A stretch of 64,000 nucleotides of DNA from Siphonobacter curvatus. GTDB lineage: Bacteria; Bacteroidota; Bacteroidia; Cytophagales; Spirosomataceae. Under the pieces are notes generated by a model. That model saw only the letters and a program-made list of their open reading frames with translations, was not told the origin of the DNA and searched no databases. Location: NCBI RefSeq assembly GCF_002943425.1, contig NZ_PTRA01000004.1, forward strand, positions 1-64,000. The letters are read 5' to 3'. Position 1 is the stretch's first letter; every line of letters starts with the position of its first letter. The translations under genes were made by a program, and so were the position numbers. This document shows positions 10,401 to 20,060 of this stretch, piece after piece.

Positions 10401-10844
10401 TTCTCGCAGTTTGTCGGTATGCTCGATCTCATTAAAAGCGAACTGGAGTTTCGCGGCATTGCTTTCGAATACCTTACCGGCCAAACGAAAAACCGGGCGG
10501 CCCGCGTACAGCGTTTTCAGACCGATGCCAGTGTGCGGGTCTTTCTCATCAGCTTGAAGGCTGGTGGTACGGGACTCAATCTGACCGAAGCCGATTACGT
10601 TTATCTGGTCGACCCCTGGTGGAATCCGGCCGTGGAAAATCAGGCCATTGACCGGAGCTACCGCCTCGGGCAAACGAAAAAAGTAGTAGCCGTTCGGCTG
10701 ATTTGTCCGCATACCATCGAAGAAAAAATGCAGCAACTGCAGGAATCCAAACAGGAACTGGCCAGTGACCTGATTCGTACGGATCAGTCGCTGCTGAAGT
10801 CACTTACCCGGCAGGATTTGCTCAGCTTACTCAGTTTCAATTAA
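7455..10844 (+). CDS. SNF2-family DEAD/DEAH-like helicase with SWIM zinc finger
   Basis: 1129 residues. The N-terminal part carries a SWIM-type zinc site (C86, C88, C96, H98 in CACQ...CPHQ), followed by a long family-specific region. The SNF2 ATPase core starts near residue 670: Walker A DDMGLGKT with K700, motif II DESQ at 791-794 in place of DEAH, and TGTPLENN as motif III. The helicase C-terminal half contains FSQFVGMLDLI, LKAGGTGLNLTEADYV, PWWNPAVENQAIDRSYRLGQ. It is an ATP-driven double-stranded DNA translocase of the bacterial RapA/SNF2 kind, acting on transcription or DNA-bound proteins; the exact role is unknown. It stands alone. A TATCTTCG at 7397-7404 may be its -7 element. A frame starting further upstream at 7324 is not part of this gene. 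Confidence 0.9.
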   Translation: MLPNSYELPEAGKPPYRLPGVSIATLTETFLSHHTLELLPTNQRDYTPVQPREISVNSGTFTSASRLTYFPQVSVEQTDQDLILSCACQLPTTSLCPHQTHVLLNLMQRPELRIFFDRQMRYERFYRTAQEYGLEKETNLDEYFDLDYQDYSVRVKPKLKELVSIEEATQQYEKLGAEWTPPLPKPDAQKRFIVFRRHRFYEHFFIEYYEAATTKEGKIKNPLRTINPMDFVWQTDDTDLLKFYTALTRFQNPHRTKNALADLGALKALVQNPLELEVYYHPSQSSEKIIAQGLTPVRIQRSALQLHLTVHQRESFYQVLGQLLVNDQPYELPTVTIAYDYFFLLDQTLHLIDSPDLLRVLNFLKLNQYRLLLHESKFEEFRQQVLIRLENHIRVTYTYLKPATPEQIEESGFDQPRQWMLYLSEKDSFISLTPVLKYGPVEVPVLSKRQIYSLDPLGAPFTLERDDAEELDFISLLLQQHPDFYEQLPKEGELPRDYFFLHKSRFLEEDWFLSAFEAWQSRGITILGFNELGNNRLNGNKAKISVHVSSGLNWFETSIQVAFGAQKVSLKHLHKSVKNKSRYVTLGDGTVGILPTEWLEKFDRYFQVADLIEDRLRTPAIQLPSIRELYEEELLSESVRQQWARYATKVANFDAIEAVPVPEGLQTNLRNYQKQGLNWLNFLDEFGFGGCLADDMGLGKTIQIIAFILSQRAKVQRNTNLIVVPTSLLFNWQAEVAKFAPSIRVLTLHGSGRVSDPQTFDAYEIILTSYGTLISDIHQLKSYAFNYVFLDESQAIKNPESQRYQAVCLLQSRNRIVLTGTPLENNTFDLYGQLSFACPGLLGSKQSFKTYYSTPIDRFQDRQRAQELQKKVSPFILRRTKAQVASELPDKTEMVLYCEMGTEQRRVYHAYEQEFRNFLTTRKEGDIPRESLHILQGLTKLRQLCNSPALLNDETFYSGASAKIEVLLEEIETRAPQHKILVFSQFVGMLDLIKSELEFRGIAFEYLTGQTKNRAARVQRFQTDASVRVFLISLKAGGTGLNLTEADYVYLVDPWWNPAVENQAIDRSYRLGQTKKVVAVRLICPHTIEEKMQQLQESKQELASDLIRTDQSLLKSLTRQDLLSLLSFN

Positions 10845-10860
10845 ACGTATTCATATACTC

Positions 10861-10898
10861 AAGTCCGTTGGGAAGTACGTACGCTTTTCAACGGACTT
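10861..10898 (+). terminator. Stem-loop after helicase gene
   Basis: AAGTCCGTTG (10861-10870) pairs with CAACGGACTT (10889-10898), 17 bases after the helicase stop. The U-tract is poor, so it is only a probable transcript end. Confidence 0.45.
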
Positions 10899-11053
10899 TC
10901 CCGTTCACTATCAAAATTTCGCAGTTCACTGCTAACATTCTTCATTTCAGTTACTTATCTTGCCGAAGCTTCCGTCTGCCGACCTATCTTCGGGAGTCTT
11001 TTCAACCTGCCTTCTGCCAAAGGCCCATCTCTCCACTCTCAAACCTTTTCTTC

Positions 11054-12028
11054 ATGAAGCGTACCCTTTCCCTCCTCTCGTCTGCTCTTTTGGTAGGGCT
11101 ACTCAGCTGTACCGATCACGAAGTACCCAATCCCGGCGAAGTCATTCGCCAAACGGTAATTGAAAATCTGAAAAGTCCCATTGGACTGGCCTTTAACGCT
11201 CAGGATCAGATTTTCGTAACGGAAGCGGGTACGGGTAACCAGGATGCCCGGGTTTCCATGATTATGAATGGTCAAGCCATGCCCGTGGTTACGGGGATGC
11301 AATCGGTAGCCGCTGAAGGCACCATCGAAGGCATTGGTCACTTGTACTTCCACGGCGATTCCCTCTACATTCTCCACGGCATTGAAGGAATGATTTACAG
11401 CGTGAAGACTTCTTCGCTGAATCCGAACCAGCCGCTGGCGGCCAGCTCCATTACCCGCCAGTTTGTACGGCCTATTGTGGATAGTCTGAAACTGGTGACG
11501 CCGTTGAATTCCAATGTGTATAACCTGACGGCCGGCCCCAACGGAGATCTATACATCACCGACGCGGGTACAAACATTGTGCTGAAACGTGAGAAAGGTA
11601 CGGGTAAGATCAGTCTGTTTGCGAAGATTCCAAAAGTTACGCCCACGGCCGAAGCCGTACCAACGGGCATCGTATTCGATGGACAGAAATTCCTGGTAAC
11701 TGCGTTGAGTGGTGGTCCTTTTATTGACGGTACATCGAAGATTTTCCAGATCGATCTGGCGGGTAACGTAAGCGACTACAAAACCGGCTTTACTACCCTG
11801 ACCGATATTACGCTCTCGGGAGCCAATAAACCCGTAGTTGTTCAACTGGCCCGATTTGCGTTTGCTCCTACCCCCGGTTTTGTACCCAATTCCGGGAACC
11901 TGCTGAGTGAAGAGGGCAAGGCTGTGGTTACGGGCTTTTCGATGCCAACCGACATTGAAAATAAAGGTACCAACAAATACTACGTGCTGAATCACGGCTC
12001 GGGTAAGCTGGAAATGGTTAGCTGGTAA
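11054..12028 (+). CDS. ScyD/ScyE-like beta-propeller lipoprotein
   Basis: 324 residues from the ATG at 11054. The open frame extends further upstream, but this ATG begins a lipoprotein signal (MKRTLSLLSSALLVGLLSC, lipidated Cys at 19). The mature part has NHL/SMP-30-like repeats: LKSPIGLAFNAQDQIFVTEAG, GIGHLYFHGDSLYILHG, NVYNLTAGPNGDLYITDAG, FSMPTDIENKGTNKYYVLNHG. This matches the ScyD/ScyE family named from the scytonemin cluster of cyanobacteria, whose members are extracytoplasmic propellers. In Bacteroidota such proteins are common and of unknown function, so scytonemin synthesis is not implied. It is a single-gene unit that ends at a strong palindromic terminator. Confidence 0.75.
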   Translation: MKRTLSLLSSALLVGLLSCTDHEVPNPGEVIRQTVIENLKSPIGLAFNAQDQIFVTEAGTGNQDARVSMIMNGQAMPVVTGMQSVAAEGTIEGIGHLYFHGDSLYILHGIEGMIYSVKTSSLNPNQPLAASSITRQFVRPIVDSLKLVTPLNSNVYNLTAGPNGDLYITDAGTNIVLKREKGTGKISLFAKIPKVTPTAEAVPTGIVFDGQKFLVTALSGGPFIDGTSKIFQIDLAGNVSDYKTGFTTLTDITLSGANKPVVVQLARFAFAPTPGFVPNSGNLLSEEGKAVVTGFSMPTDIENKGTNKYYVLNHGSGKLEMVSW

Positions 12029-12046
12029 GTAAAGCCTTTTAAAAAT

Positions 12047-12092
12047 ACAAAGCGACAAGCCGAAAGTGAACACTTTCGGCTTGTCGCTTTGT
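12047..12092. terminator. Perfect 22-bp palindromic terminator
   Basis: 22-bp arms (12047-12068 and 12071-12092) separated by only AA. It sits just after the propeller lipoprotein gene and before the end of the convergent hybrid kinase gene. The symmetry would give a strong hairpin on either strand, so it probably ends transcripts from both sides. Confidence 0.7.
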
Positions 12093-12207
12093 ATAGCTTA
12101 GGTTGACACCCAACCTTAAGAAAGGGATCGAGCCTACGGCTCTTTGCGGTTAGCAGTCCTAAGCGCTCTGGATTCGTTTACAATCCGTCGTTGACGTGCC
12201 CTGCTGA

Positions 12208-15200
12208 TTAGACGAGGGGCGTTTTCAGCGAAGAGGCCCGGGCCAAACAGGTTTTTAGCTCATTGACTTGCAGGGGTTTAGAAAGGTAATCATTCATGCC
12301 CGCCTGTAAACAGGTATCACGGTCGCCCTGTAAAGCGTTAGCCGTCATGGCAATGATGATGGGCTGTAACCAGGGTCTCGACCGGATCATTCGGGTAGCT
12401 TCCAAGCCGTCCATTTCCGGCATTTGTACATCCATCAGAATCACATCGAAACTTGACTTCTCCAGCCAGGCTAGTACTTCCCGACCATTTCCTGCTAAAG
12501 TAATTTCGTAACCAAGCTTTCGCAGGGTTTGCAGAATTACTTTTTGATTAAAGAGATTGTCTTCAGCCACAAGTATTTGCAAAGGATATTCGGCGGCAAA
12601 CATCTGGTCGAGCAGCTGTGGTGTAGTCTCCACCGGGGCCGGAGCCGGGGTTAATCGCTTGAGTTGCTGTTGAATGGCCTGATACAACTGATTTTGCTTG
12701 ACGGGCTTGGTCAGGATCGTTTCAAACAATTCAGCGTACGAATGACGGGTTTCGTCTCCCACCGAACTTAGCAAAATGATGGGCAGGGTCGGGTGTACCT
12801 GCTTAATCAACCGAGCCAGCTCTACCCCGTTTCCAGTAGGCATGTGCATATCCGTAATCACGAGTTCAAACGGGCCTTCCCGTCGCAGAGCTTTCAAGCC
12901 TTCTTCCGCGGAGTTAGCCAGTACGGGAATCAGCCTCCATTGTTCCAGTTGCGATCTCAGAATGAGCAGATTCGTCTGATTATCATCTACAATCAGTATC
13001 TTTTTGTCTTCGTAATCGTTCGTATTGAGCACGACGTATTGTCGACGGGAGGTAGTGCTGACTTCGGTACGGATGGTAAACGTAAACGTCGTGCCCTGGC
13101 CTTCGGTACTGCTTACGCTGATTTCTCCACCCATGAGCTCTACCAACCGTTTACTGATGGCGAGTCCTAAACCCGTCCCCCCGTATTTACGGGTGGTTGA
13201 AGAATCGACCTGCGAAAAGGACTTAAATAGCCGGGACATTTTATCGGCCGGAATACCAATGCCCGTATCTACTACTTTGAACTGCAGCAATAACGTATCC
13301 GGCTCGGGGGTAGGTAGCCGCATGACCCGGACAAAAATTTCTCCGGCTGGCGTGAATTTAATGGCATTACTTACCAGATTAGTCAATACTTGCCGCAGCC
13401 GCAAACTGTCACTTTTGATGAAGGGCGGTACGTCGTAATCCATCTGATAAATTAAATCCAAGCCTATCGAGGACGCTTTGTTGGCAAAGATGTCCAGCGT
13501 TTCCTCGATACACTGCCGTAAGTCTACTTCTTCGTGTTCAATTTCGAGACTGCCGGATTCTATTTTCGAAAAGTCCAGAATATCGTTGATAACTCCTAAC
13601 AGGTTATGGCCGCACTGCCGAATGGTTTCAGCGTAATCCTTTTGTTCAGTTGTTAAGGAAGTTTCCTGCAATAACGTCGTCATGCCCAGGACACCATTCA
13701 GCGGCGTACGGATTTCGTGACTCATGGTCGCCAAAAAAATACTTTTCGCCTGATTAGCTTTTTCTGCCTGCTGACGAGCTTCCGCTTCCTGTTCTTTCTG
13801 CTCGCGTAGTTCTTCATTGACTACCTGCAGATCGGCGGCCAGACTTTGGAGTTCTTCCTTCTGAACCATGACTTCCACATGGGCCTGCCGCAGGGCTTGG
13901 GTTTGCTCAAGGACCTGCTCCTCCAGCCTCTTACGCTGGATCTGCATGCGTCGGGTCCGCCACAGGTAAATGCCGTACAAAATCAGAATGGAGAAAAAAG
14001 CGACCAATACCCGAAACCACCAGGTTTGGTAATACGCGGGCATAACAATGACCTTGATTTGTGCCCCTTTCTCATTCCAGAGCCCGTGATTATTTGAAGC
14101 TTTTACGCGAAAGGTATAGGTTCCCGGATCCAGGTTGGTATACGTTGCGGTGTGATCATTACCCACAACATTCCAATCCGAGTCGTAACCTTCCAGCTTA
14201 TAGGCGTACTGATTTTTGTGCGATGCCGTGTAATTGATGGCTACAAAGTCAAACGAAAAGGTGGATTGATCGGGTGATAAGCGGATTTCTTTCGCTTCCG
14301 TAATAGCCGTTTTCAAGGGAGAGTTTTTCTGCCCTACCGCAACGGGTTTATTAAACAAGGAAAAGCCCGTGATGTACACCTGCGGCACAAAACGGTTGCT
14401 GGTAATGTGACTGGGGTTGAAAGTTACAAAACCCTTGTTGCTACCGAAATACAACGTGCCGTTGCGAGTACGAATGTGGGCATTTTGTATGAAATCATTA
14501 CTAAGCAGGCCATCCGCTTTGGTAAACTGCTGCATCGTACGTGTTTCGGGATTGAACTTCACCAGCCCCTGTAAGGTCCCTAACCACAAATTGCCCTGGG
14601 TATCTTCTTCAATGGATTGAATGCCTTCCAAGGCCGATAAAGGTACGGTCACGAAAGTCTGAGTTTTGGGATCATACTGACTCAGTTTCTTCTGCCCCAG
14701 CCAGACGCGGTTTTTACGATCCACGTACAGGGCCTTGATGTAGTGATTATTCTGCCTGTTTATGCTGCCGTTGTACTGAACGAAATGCGTAAGCTTTCGG
14801 GTCCCTAAGTGGTACCGGTTGAGTCCATCCTGCGTCGTACCAACCCAGAGGTTTCCCGATTGGTCTTCGGTAATATCCGTGATGTTCTCACCGTAAAATT
14901 TATGCTGGTACTCGTCGCTTATCAATCTGGAAAACTGACGGGTTTGCGGGTCCATGCGGTTGAGTCCACCGAAAAAAGTACCGATCCATAAGGTTCCCTC
15001 ATGATCCTCGAAAAGTTTCCAGATGTGATCCGAACTCAGGGAATTGGGATTTTTATCTTCGTGCGTATACCGTTTGAATTTACCCGTAGAGCGATCAAGC
15101 AGATTAAGGCCAGCCCAGGTTCCGACCCAGAGGTTGCCCTGCCGATCTTCCAGAATGCTGAGTACGGAATTACTGCTCAGACTATTCTCATCCTGATCGC

Positions 15201-16419
15201 TATGCCGGTAATGCGTAAACGTTCGGGTTTTGGGATCGAAACGATTCAGCCCGCCTTCCCCATCGAGGCCCAGCCAAATAATGCCTTCATGATCTTCACA
15301 AAAGGCTTTTACTTCGTTATGACTTAAACTATTCTTGGAGGAGGTTTGATAATAAAAATCGAAGAGGCTGGAATTCAGATTAAATAGATTGACGCCCCCC
15401 CGCTGAACGCCTGCCCAGATATTGTTGGTCCGATCCTTCAGTAAGCTGGTGACCGTATTGTTAGAAATACTCAAGGGGTTCGTATAATCGAACTGGTAAC
15501 TAGTGAATGTTTCCGTATGGGGGTTGAATAGATTCAGGCCCCCGTTTTCCGTACCTATCCAGATTTTGTTGGGGGTGTCCACGACGATGCTCATGAGAAA
15601 ATCCGTCGCGATACTAGTCGGATTATCCACCTGATGCCGATAAACGCGGAGCTGCTTCAGGCTTGGGTTGATGACGTTCAGTCCCCCGCCATACGTACCC
15701 ATGTACAGATTTCCTTTCGCGTCTTCGGCCATGCACCGCACGTATTCATGACTCAGGGGCTGGTCAATACCCATTTCCGTCGGTGTAGAATAAAATTTCT
15801 CCCCTTTGCGGTCAAATAGGTTTAGACCTTTCTGCGTTCCTACCCAAAAGCTACCCCGGCTGTCTTCGAGTAGACACGTTACCTTATCGTACGTCAGCGT
15901 ATGCGACTTAAATGAATCATGACGGTAGGCTTTAAACGTCTGCGTTTCAGCATCAAATCGATTGAGCCCGCCGCCGTACGTACCTACCCAAAGCACGTGC
16001 TGACGATCTTCGTACACGCACATAATTTCATTACTGCTCAGCGAAGTCGAATCACCGGGCCGGTGCGTATACCGAACAAAGGTATTACGCTGACGGTCGT
16101 AGCGATTCAGGCCATCGGGCGTACCGATCCACAGTTGATGCCGGTGATCTTCGTACACACAGCGGACATTATTACCACTTAAACTATTCGGATTCTGCGG
16201 TTCATTGCGGTACGTGGTCATATGTTGCCCATCGTACTTGTTCAGACCATCGTACGTACCCATCCACACAAAACCCTGACTATCCTGCCAGATGCATTGT
16301 ACATTGTTTTCCGAAAGCCCCTGATCGGTGGTAAGATGGGAGAAACGGATGGGAATCTCTTGCGACAGGGCAAGGGTACCTGTCAGCAAAAGCAGGAGTA
16401 AACTCCAGAAAGCTTTCAT
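12208..16419 (-). CDS. Hybrid two-component sensor: reg_prop propellers, Y_Y_Y, kinase, two receivers
   Basis: 1403 residues. A signal peptide is followed by about 14 reg_prop blades of the form LWIGTxxGLNRxD (residues about 25-680), enough for two seven-bladed propellers. A Y_Y_Y domain (about 700-790) and one membrane helix (about 800-822, then RTRR) come next. The cytoplasmic part has a coiled coil, an H-box with H901 ([15 protein letters not shown]), an HATPase domain ([25 protein letters not shown]), receiver 1 with D1190 (ITDMHMPT) and receiver 2 with D1330 ([11 protein letters not shown]). It senses a periplasmic ligand, by analogy with Bacteroides HTCS proteins a carbohydrate fragment. 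Unlike a classic HTCS it has no C-terminal AraC-type HTH, so the signal must pass to a separate Hpt or regulator. No glycan gene is adjacent. Confidence 0.92.
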   Translation of the reverse strand: MKAFWSLLLLLLTGTLALSQEIPIRFSHLTTDQGLSENNVQCIWQDSQGFVWMGTYDGLNKYDGQHMTTYRNEPQNPNSLSGNNVRCVYEDHRHQLWIGTPDGLNRYDRQRNTFVRYTHRPGDSTSLSSNEIMCVYEDRQHVLWVGTYGGGLNRFDAETQTFKAYRHDSFKSHTLTYDKVTCLLEDSRGSFWVGTQKGLNLFDRKGEKFYSTPTEMGIDQPLSHEYVRCMAEDAKGNLYMGTYGGGLNVINPSLKQLRVYRHQVDNPTSIATDFLMSIVVDTPNKIWIGTENGGLNLFNPHTETFTSYQFDYTNPLSISNNTVTSLLKDRTNNIWAGVQRGGVNLFNLNSSLFDFYYQTSSKNSLSHNEVKAFCEDHEGIIWLGLDGEGGLNRFDPKTRTFTHYRHSDQDENSLSSNSVLSILEDRQGNLWVGTWAGLNLLDRSTGKFKRYTHEDKNPNSLSSDHIWKLFEDHEGTLWIGTFFGGLNRMDPQTRQFSRLISDEYQHKFYGENITDITEDQSGNLWVGTTQDGLNRYHLGTRKLTHFVQYNGSINRQNNHYIKALYVDRKNRVWLGQKKLSQYDPKTQTFVTVPLSALEGIQSIEEDTQGNLWLGTLQGLVKFNPETRTMQQFTKADGLLSNDFIQNAHIRTRNGTLYFGSNKGFVTFNPSHITSNRFVPQVYITGFSLFNKPVAVGQKNSPLKTAITEAKEIRLSPDQSTFSFDFVAINYTASHKNQYAYKLEGYDSDWNVVGNDHTATYTNLDPGTYTFRVKASNNHGLWNEKGAQIKVIVMPAYYQTWWFRVLVAFFSILILYGIYLWRTRRMQIQRKRLEEQVLEQTQALRQAHVEVMVQKEELQSLAADLQVVNEELREQKEQEAEARQQAEKANQAKSIFLATMSHEIRTPLNGVLGMTTLLQETSLTTEQKDYAETIRQCGHNLLGVINDILDFSKIESGSLEIEHEEVDLRQCIEETLDIFANKASSIGLDLIYQMDYDVPPFIKSDSLRLRQVLTNLVSNAIKFTPAGEIFVRVMRLPTPEPDTLLLQFKVVDTGIGIPADKMSRLFKSFSQVDSSTTRKYGGTGLGLAISKRLVELMGGEISVSSTEGQGTTFTFTIRTEVSTTSRRQYVVLNTNDYEDKKILIVDDNQTNLLILRSQLEQWRLIPVLANSAEEGLKALRREGPFELVITDMHMPTGNGVELARLIKQVHPTLPIILLSSVGDETRHSYAELFETILTKPVKQNQLYQAIQQQLKRLTPAPAPVETTPQLLDQMFAAEYPLQILVAEDNLFNQKVILQTLRKLGYEITLAGNGREVLAWLEKSSFDVILMDVQMPEMDGLEATRMIRSRPWLQPIIIAMTANALQGDRDTCLQAGMNDYLSKPLQVNELKTCLARASSLKTPLV

Positions 16420-16628
16420 ATTAGGTAAAACTCAGGGGTGAATCATGCTAATTTACCTTAAATTTCTAACATTAAACAAATTCTATCGTTTAAAACTTCG
16501 GTTCCATGTTAATTCACTCTAAATTCCTCACCATAAGCTCAAAAGGGAAGTTTTTGTGAGTATAGGAGCAGGCCGTGATCGCTGCAAAAAGCGTATCCAA
16601 TTCCCCGAGCACGAACGATACAGGACAC

Positions 16629-16659
16629 TTTGCGGTTATAGCCACAACTCCTTACTTTG
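16629..16659 (+). promoter_or_regulatory. Probable promoter of the DACNV gene
   Basis: TTTG at 16629-16632, a 19-base spacer, then TTACTTTG at 16652-16659. This is one base away from the Bacteroidota primary sigma pattern TTTG-N19-TAnnTTTG. Transcription would begin near 16666, just ahead of the GTG start. Confidence 0.45.
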
Positions 16660-16678
16660 ACCCTTATTAATCACTATC

Positions 16679-17854
16679 GTGCAACGCTCTATTCCCTATT
16701 CCGAACGTTTTTCCGCGAACCGTATGATCCTGGAACCAACCTACCAGGCAGCCCGACTAGTGGCGGCAACGATAGAAACCCATTTTGCCCAGCAACTCAC
16801 CTCTACCTGCAAGGCCAAGTGCCAGCCGCTGGCTCCGAACCCTCCGGCTCGCGTCATCGAAGCCATGATTGATGCAGCGTTTTGGGCCAGCTTACGGCAT
16901 GAAGAAGGGTATTCACCCAAAATTTCACTGGCTTACATTTCAATTGAACAGGCGGATCAGCCCCTTGTATTCGAACACCGTCTGCCCCTGACGCCAGCAG
17001 TACTTACCAAACTGGCTCCGGCCGTCGAGCGACCCGGTATTCACCTGGGTATTGGCTACGAAAACGATGAACTATTTGTCTGGGGTACGACCCGGGAGAT
17101 TCCCGGTAACTGCTTTGTACTGGAAGTGATTGAACCGGGTCTGCTGGTAGTGAAACACCGCCGCCTGGCCGGATACGGAAAGTTTGTGAACGTAGCCATT
17201 CTGAAGGGCGATCAGGTAAAAATTGTCGATAACAGCCTCACGGACCTCCCCGATTATCTGGCTTCGCTCACGTGTATGCCGGGTTTTCAGGCTTCGCAGG
17301 GCAAAAATGTACTCGTACAACTGGCCGTATCGATGCGGGCTCATGGCCGGGGAGGTTCCCTACTGGTAGTGCCTTCGGGCTCAGAAGCCTGGCGGGAATC
17401 CATCATCCAGCCCATGACTTACCCCATTGTTCCTCCGCATTCGCAATTGGCGGATCTAATGCGACACAATCTCTACGAAACAACGCAGTATAGCTGGCAG
17501 AAATCGTTGGATTTGTCCATCGAAAGCATGGCTGGCTTAACGGCGGTGGACGGAGCGACCATCATCAACGATCAGTATGATCTACTGGGTTTTGGAGCAA
17601 AAATTGGTCGCTCAGAAACGAGCGCCCGCGTAGAACAGATTCTCGTATCGGAACCTATCATCGATCAGACCACTACCATGGTTCATTCCACGCAGACCGG
17701 TGGTACGCGGCATTTGTCAGCGGCTCAGTTTGTCTATGATCAACGCGACGCGGTAGCTCTGGTGGCCTCTCAGGATGGCCGTTTTACGGTATTTGTCTGG
17801 TCACCAGCGGAAGAAATGGTACACGCCCACCGGATTGATTCACTTTTACTTTAG
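16679..17854 (+). CDS. DACNV (DisA_N-like) putative nucleotide sensor protein
   Basis: 391 residues from a GTG; an ATG at 16724 would remove 15 residues. The C-terminal half resembles the diadenylate cyclase fold: GRGGSLLVVPSGS (about 223-235), D291-G292-A293 in VDGATI, and GGTRHLSAAQF (341-351). The DGA and RHR signatures of DisA-type cyclases correspond here to DGA and RHL (R344, H345, L346). The N-terminal half (TYQAARLVAATI onward) fits the DACNV family, described by comparative genomics as a predicted sensor domain related to DAC. There is no membrane segment or partner domain. It may bind or make a cyclic dinucleotide, but activity is not established. It is monocistronic and ends at an intrinsic terminator. 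Confidence 0.72.
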   Translation: MQRSIPYSERFSANRMILEPTYQAARLVAATIETHFAQQLTSTCKAKCQPLAPNPPARVIEAMIDAAFWASLRHEEGYSPKISLAYISIEQADQPLVFEHRLPLTPAVLTKLAPAVERPGIHLGIGYENDELFVWGTTREIPGNCFVLEVIEPGLLVVKHRRLAGYGKFVNVAILKGDQVKIVDNSLTDLPDYLASLTCMPGFQASQGKNVLVQLAVSMRAHGRGGSLLVVPSGSEAWRESIIQPMTYPIVPPHSQLADLMRHNLYETTQYSWQKSLDLSIESMAGLTAVDGATIINDQYDLLGFGAKIGRSETSARVEQILVSEPIIDQTTTMVHSTQTGGTRHLSAAQFVYDQRDAVALVASQDGRFTVFVWSPAEEMVHAHRIDSLLL

Positions 17855-17882
17855 TCCTGACGGATTCAGTTTTATACACAGA

Positions 17883-17921
17883 AAGGGGATGGATTTTGTT
17901 AAATCCATCCCCTTCTTTTTT
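17883..17921 (+). terminator. Intrinsic terminator of the DACNV gene
   Basis: 14-bp perfect stem (17883-17896 with 17901-17914), loop TGTT, followed by a U-rich tail. Confidence 0.85.
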
Positions 17922-17971
17922 ACTGGGTACTGAAAAAGGTTGAAGGCAAATATTTTCGAGGTGGTTGGGCT

Positions 17972-18304
17972 TTATTTTTCGATCCGAACGTTCGCTAGCG
18001 GAGCTTCCCACTTCGTACGTTCAATGGCGTGATCCCGACTCGCAGCCGACGCGTACTTGCGGGCACTGCGGGCAATAAGCTTTTGATTGGCCGCTTTTAG
18101 CCAAAATGTATATTCATGGAGCCGATTCACGCGTTCGTAGCGGCTCTCTAGCGGGGCATAAATACGGATGGGCTCAACATCATGCCAACAACTTTCGAAA
18201 TCTTTGTACACTTCACTCGTCAACAGTGCTTCGCCCTGACTTGATTCAAGCGTGAACTGGTACCCTTCGCCCCTAGTAGCCCGGTGAATGATAAATACAG
18301 CCAT
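17972..18304 (-). CDS. YegP/DUF1508 family protein
   Basis: 110 residues, the usual length of E. coli YegP. Two related copies of the fold are visible: YQFTLESSQGEALLTSEVY (about 15-33) and YTFWLKAANQKLIARSARKY (about 65-84). Each is followed by a helix (DFESCWHDVEPIR; AASRDHAIERTKW). Proteins of this family are small cytoplasmic dimers or tandem repeats of unknown function. The gene is alone, convergent with the DACNV gene, and has no signal peptide. The function is not assigned. Confidence 0.8.
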   Translation of the reverse strand: MAVFIIHRATRGEGYQFTLESSQGEALLTSEVYKDFESCWHDVEPIRIYAPLESRYERVNRLHEYTFWLKAANQKLIARSARKYASAASRDHAIERTKWEAPLANVRIEK

Positions 18305-18668
18305 AGAGAATGTGCGTTTGCCTTGACATTTTCTCTATCTATCACAACTAATCGTGAAAGGATAACATTTCGCCGTAAAAAAATCTATACTTTTTTACGG
18401 TTGCACCTGATCTGTTTGTTTTTATTGATCTTGGATAAGAAATTTTTCTTTATTTTAGTATCGATGGTGCTACTTAGAATCACACATGCACAAGCCTATA
18501 TTCTTTCTTGGCGATAGGCTGAATTTTAGCTTCTTAACAAATAATTTTTTAGAGTTGATAACCTTTTGTTACATCCGGGGATAGATGAATAAGGTTCGGC
18601 GTTTCATTCGTAACCGTCAGCCCGTGAGTAAAACCTGAGTAACTTTAGGATGAATACGTACGCTTCTT
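18305..18668. other. 364-base AT-rich intergenic region
   Basis: Divergent gap between the YegP-like gene and the sigma factor operon. A TAACTTTA at 18640-18647 resembles a -7 element for the sigma gene, but no convincing -33 element was seen. No coding potential or repeats were recognised. Confidence 0.5.
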
Positions 18669-19313
18669 ATGCCTCCAATTAACCCATTACCGGATTCGTC
18701 AAAAAGGAGTGAAGAAAAACGCATCGAGGCTCTACGCGTCAACGACGCCGATGCCTGGCGGGATTTTTACCTGGAAGTATCGCGAATTTTCATTCCGTAT
18801 GCTTTGCAACGAAGCTCTATTTCGGAAGATGATGCCTATGATGTATTTCAGGAGGCTATGATCGAATGTTCGCTAAAAATTAAAGACGGCCGCTTTCAGT
18901 TTCAGGGTAAGCCCGTCACCGCCTACGCCTTTACGATTTGCCGGTATCGCTGGATCAATTTTGTAAAAAGACAGAAACCAACTGATTCGTACCAGGAATG
19001 GTCCCTGGAAGAGGATAATCCGTTTCTCGACGATGAGACCGAATCCACTCCTTCGTCCAGTCAGGATTGGGCTGACCCTGCCCATTGGTGGGGAGACGAA
19101 ACCGTAGAAGCCGATTTACAAGCCTTACAACGGGCGAAAGACGAACTTTCCGACACCTGCCGAACGCTGATTGAGTGCTTTTACGTCGAAGAAAAATCAC
19201 TGGCCGAATGCGGTATCCGCCTGGGCATTCAGGAAGGCTCCGCCAAAGTAAAACGATTCCGCTGTACGCAGCGATTCCGGGAACTCTACCTCACGTACCG
19301 TAAAAAAGAATAA
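18669..19313 (+). CDS. ECF-type sigma-70 factor
   Basis: 214 residues. Region 2 spans about 28-98 (WRDFYLEVSRIFIPYALQRS, DAYDVFQEAMIECSLKI, AYAFTICRYRWINFVKRQK). An acidic linker of about 40 residues rich in D, E and S follows. Region 4 spans about 145-205 (DTCRTLIECFYVEEKSLAECGIRLGI, then SAKVKRFRCTQRFRELY). It is the first gene of a three-gene run with a membrane protein that looks like its anti-sigma and an exported papain-like protease. It probably controls this run and perhaps the convergent protease/caspase operon. It carries no C-terminal sensor extension. The target promoters are unknown. Confidence 0.88.
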   Translation: MPPINPLPDSSKRSEEKRIEALRVNDADAWRDFYLEVSRIFIPYALQRSSISEDDAYDVFQEAMIECSLKIKDGRFQFQGKPVTAYAFTICRYRWINFVKRQKPTDSYQEWSLEEDNPFLDDETESTPSSSQDWADPAHWWGDETVEADLQALQRAKDELSDTCRTLIECFYVEEKSLAECGIRLGIQEGSAKVKRFRCTQRFRELYLTYRKKE

Positions 19314-19316
19314 GTC

Positions 19317-20060
19317 ATGTCTTTATCCGAAGAATCCATTAGCCAGGTTGGAGCTTACGTAAACAACCAGATGAATACTGACGAGCGGCTGGATTTTGAA
19401 CGCCTACTCGATCAAAACCCCGAGCTGCAACAGGAGTTACAAATTCAGCGGGAACTGAAACAGGGCCTCTTGTGGCTGAAAGAAAAAGAACGTTTTCAGC
19501 AGATCCACCAGGAATTGCGGGCTCAGGGTGTGTTACCCCAGGCTCCGCAGTCTGAAGCCAAGCAAGTGGCCTTTACCCCCCGTCCGGAAGCAGGCCTCAA
19601 GCGTTGGTACGGTTGGGCGGCAGCGGCTTCGCTGGTACTATTGGTGGGTTTAGGCTGGCTTTGGTTGCGTCCGGTTGATACGGGAGCCCAGTTGGCTGAC
19701 CAGTACATCCATGCACCCAAGTCCGCTCTTTCACCCATTGATGAGGGCGAAGACCGGCTCGGAACTCCTCTTCCCACTACTCAGTTGCAACAGGATTCCC
19801 TTCAGTTGCAACAGGCCGTAGCCCTGCTGCAATCGGGTCAGGTGGAGACCGCTCTTTCCCAACTTAAGCCCTTGACGCAACACATCACCAATCACTGGAA
19901 CGCCAGTGCTCAGTGGTACCTGGCTTTGGCTTATTTGAAAAATCAGCAGTCGCAACAGGCTCGAATATTGATTGACTCGATTGCCGAAACAGCCGGACAT
20001 CCCTACCAGCGGGAGGCTCATCAGCTGGCCGAACAATTTGCTCATCAAACTGCCCGCTAG
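19317..20060 (+). CDS. Single-pass membrane protein, anti-sigma-like with TPR-type C-terminus
   Basis: 247 residues, starting 3 bases after the sigma gene. The N-terminal cytoplasmic part (about 1-60) resembles anti-sigma N-termini (VGAYVNNQMNTDERLDFERLL, then a helix rich in Q and E) but has no zinc-binding His-Cys-Cys set. One membrane helix lies at about 99-117 (GWAAAASLVLLVGLGWLWL). The periplasmic part (about 150-247) holds paired helices (ALLQSGQVETALSQL, AQWYLALAYLKNQQSQQARILI) in the manner of a short TPR. Position and shape suggest it holds the upstream sigma factor at the membrane. Direct binding is inferred. Confidence 0.7.
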   Translation: MSLSEESISQVGAYVNNQMNTDERLDFERLLDQNPELQQELQIQRELKQGLLWLKEKERFQQIHQELRAQGVLPQAPQSEAKQVAFTPRPEAGLKRWYGWAAAASLVLLVGLGWLWLRPVDTGAQLADQYIHAPKSALSPIDEGEDRLGTPLPTTQLQQDSLQLQQAVALLQSGQVETALSQLKPLTQHITNHWNASAQWYLALAYLKNQQSQQARILIDSIAETAGHPYQREAHQLAEQFAHQTAR

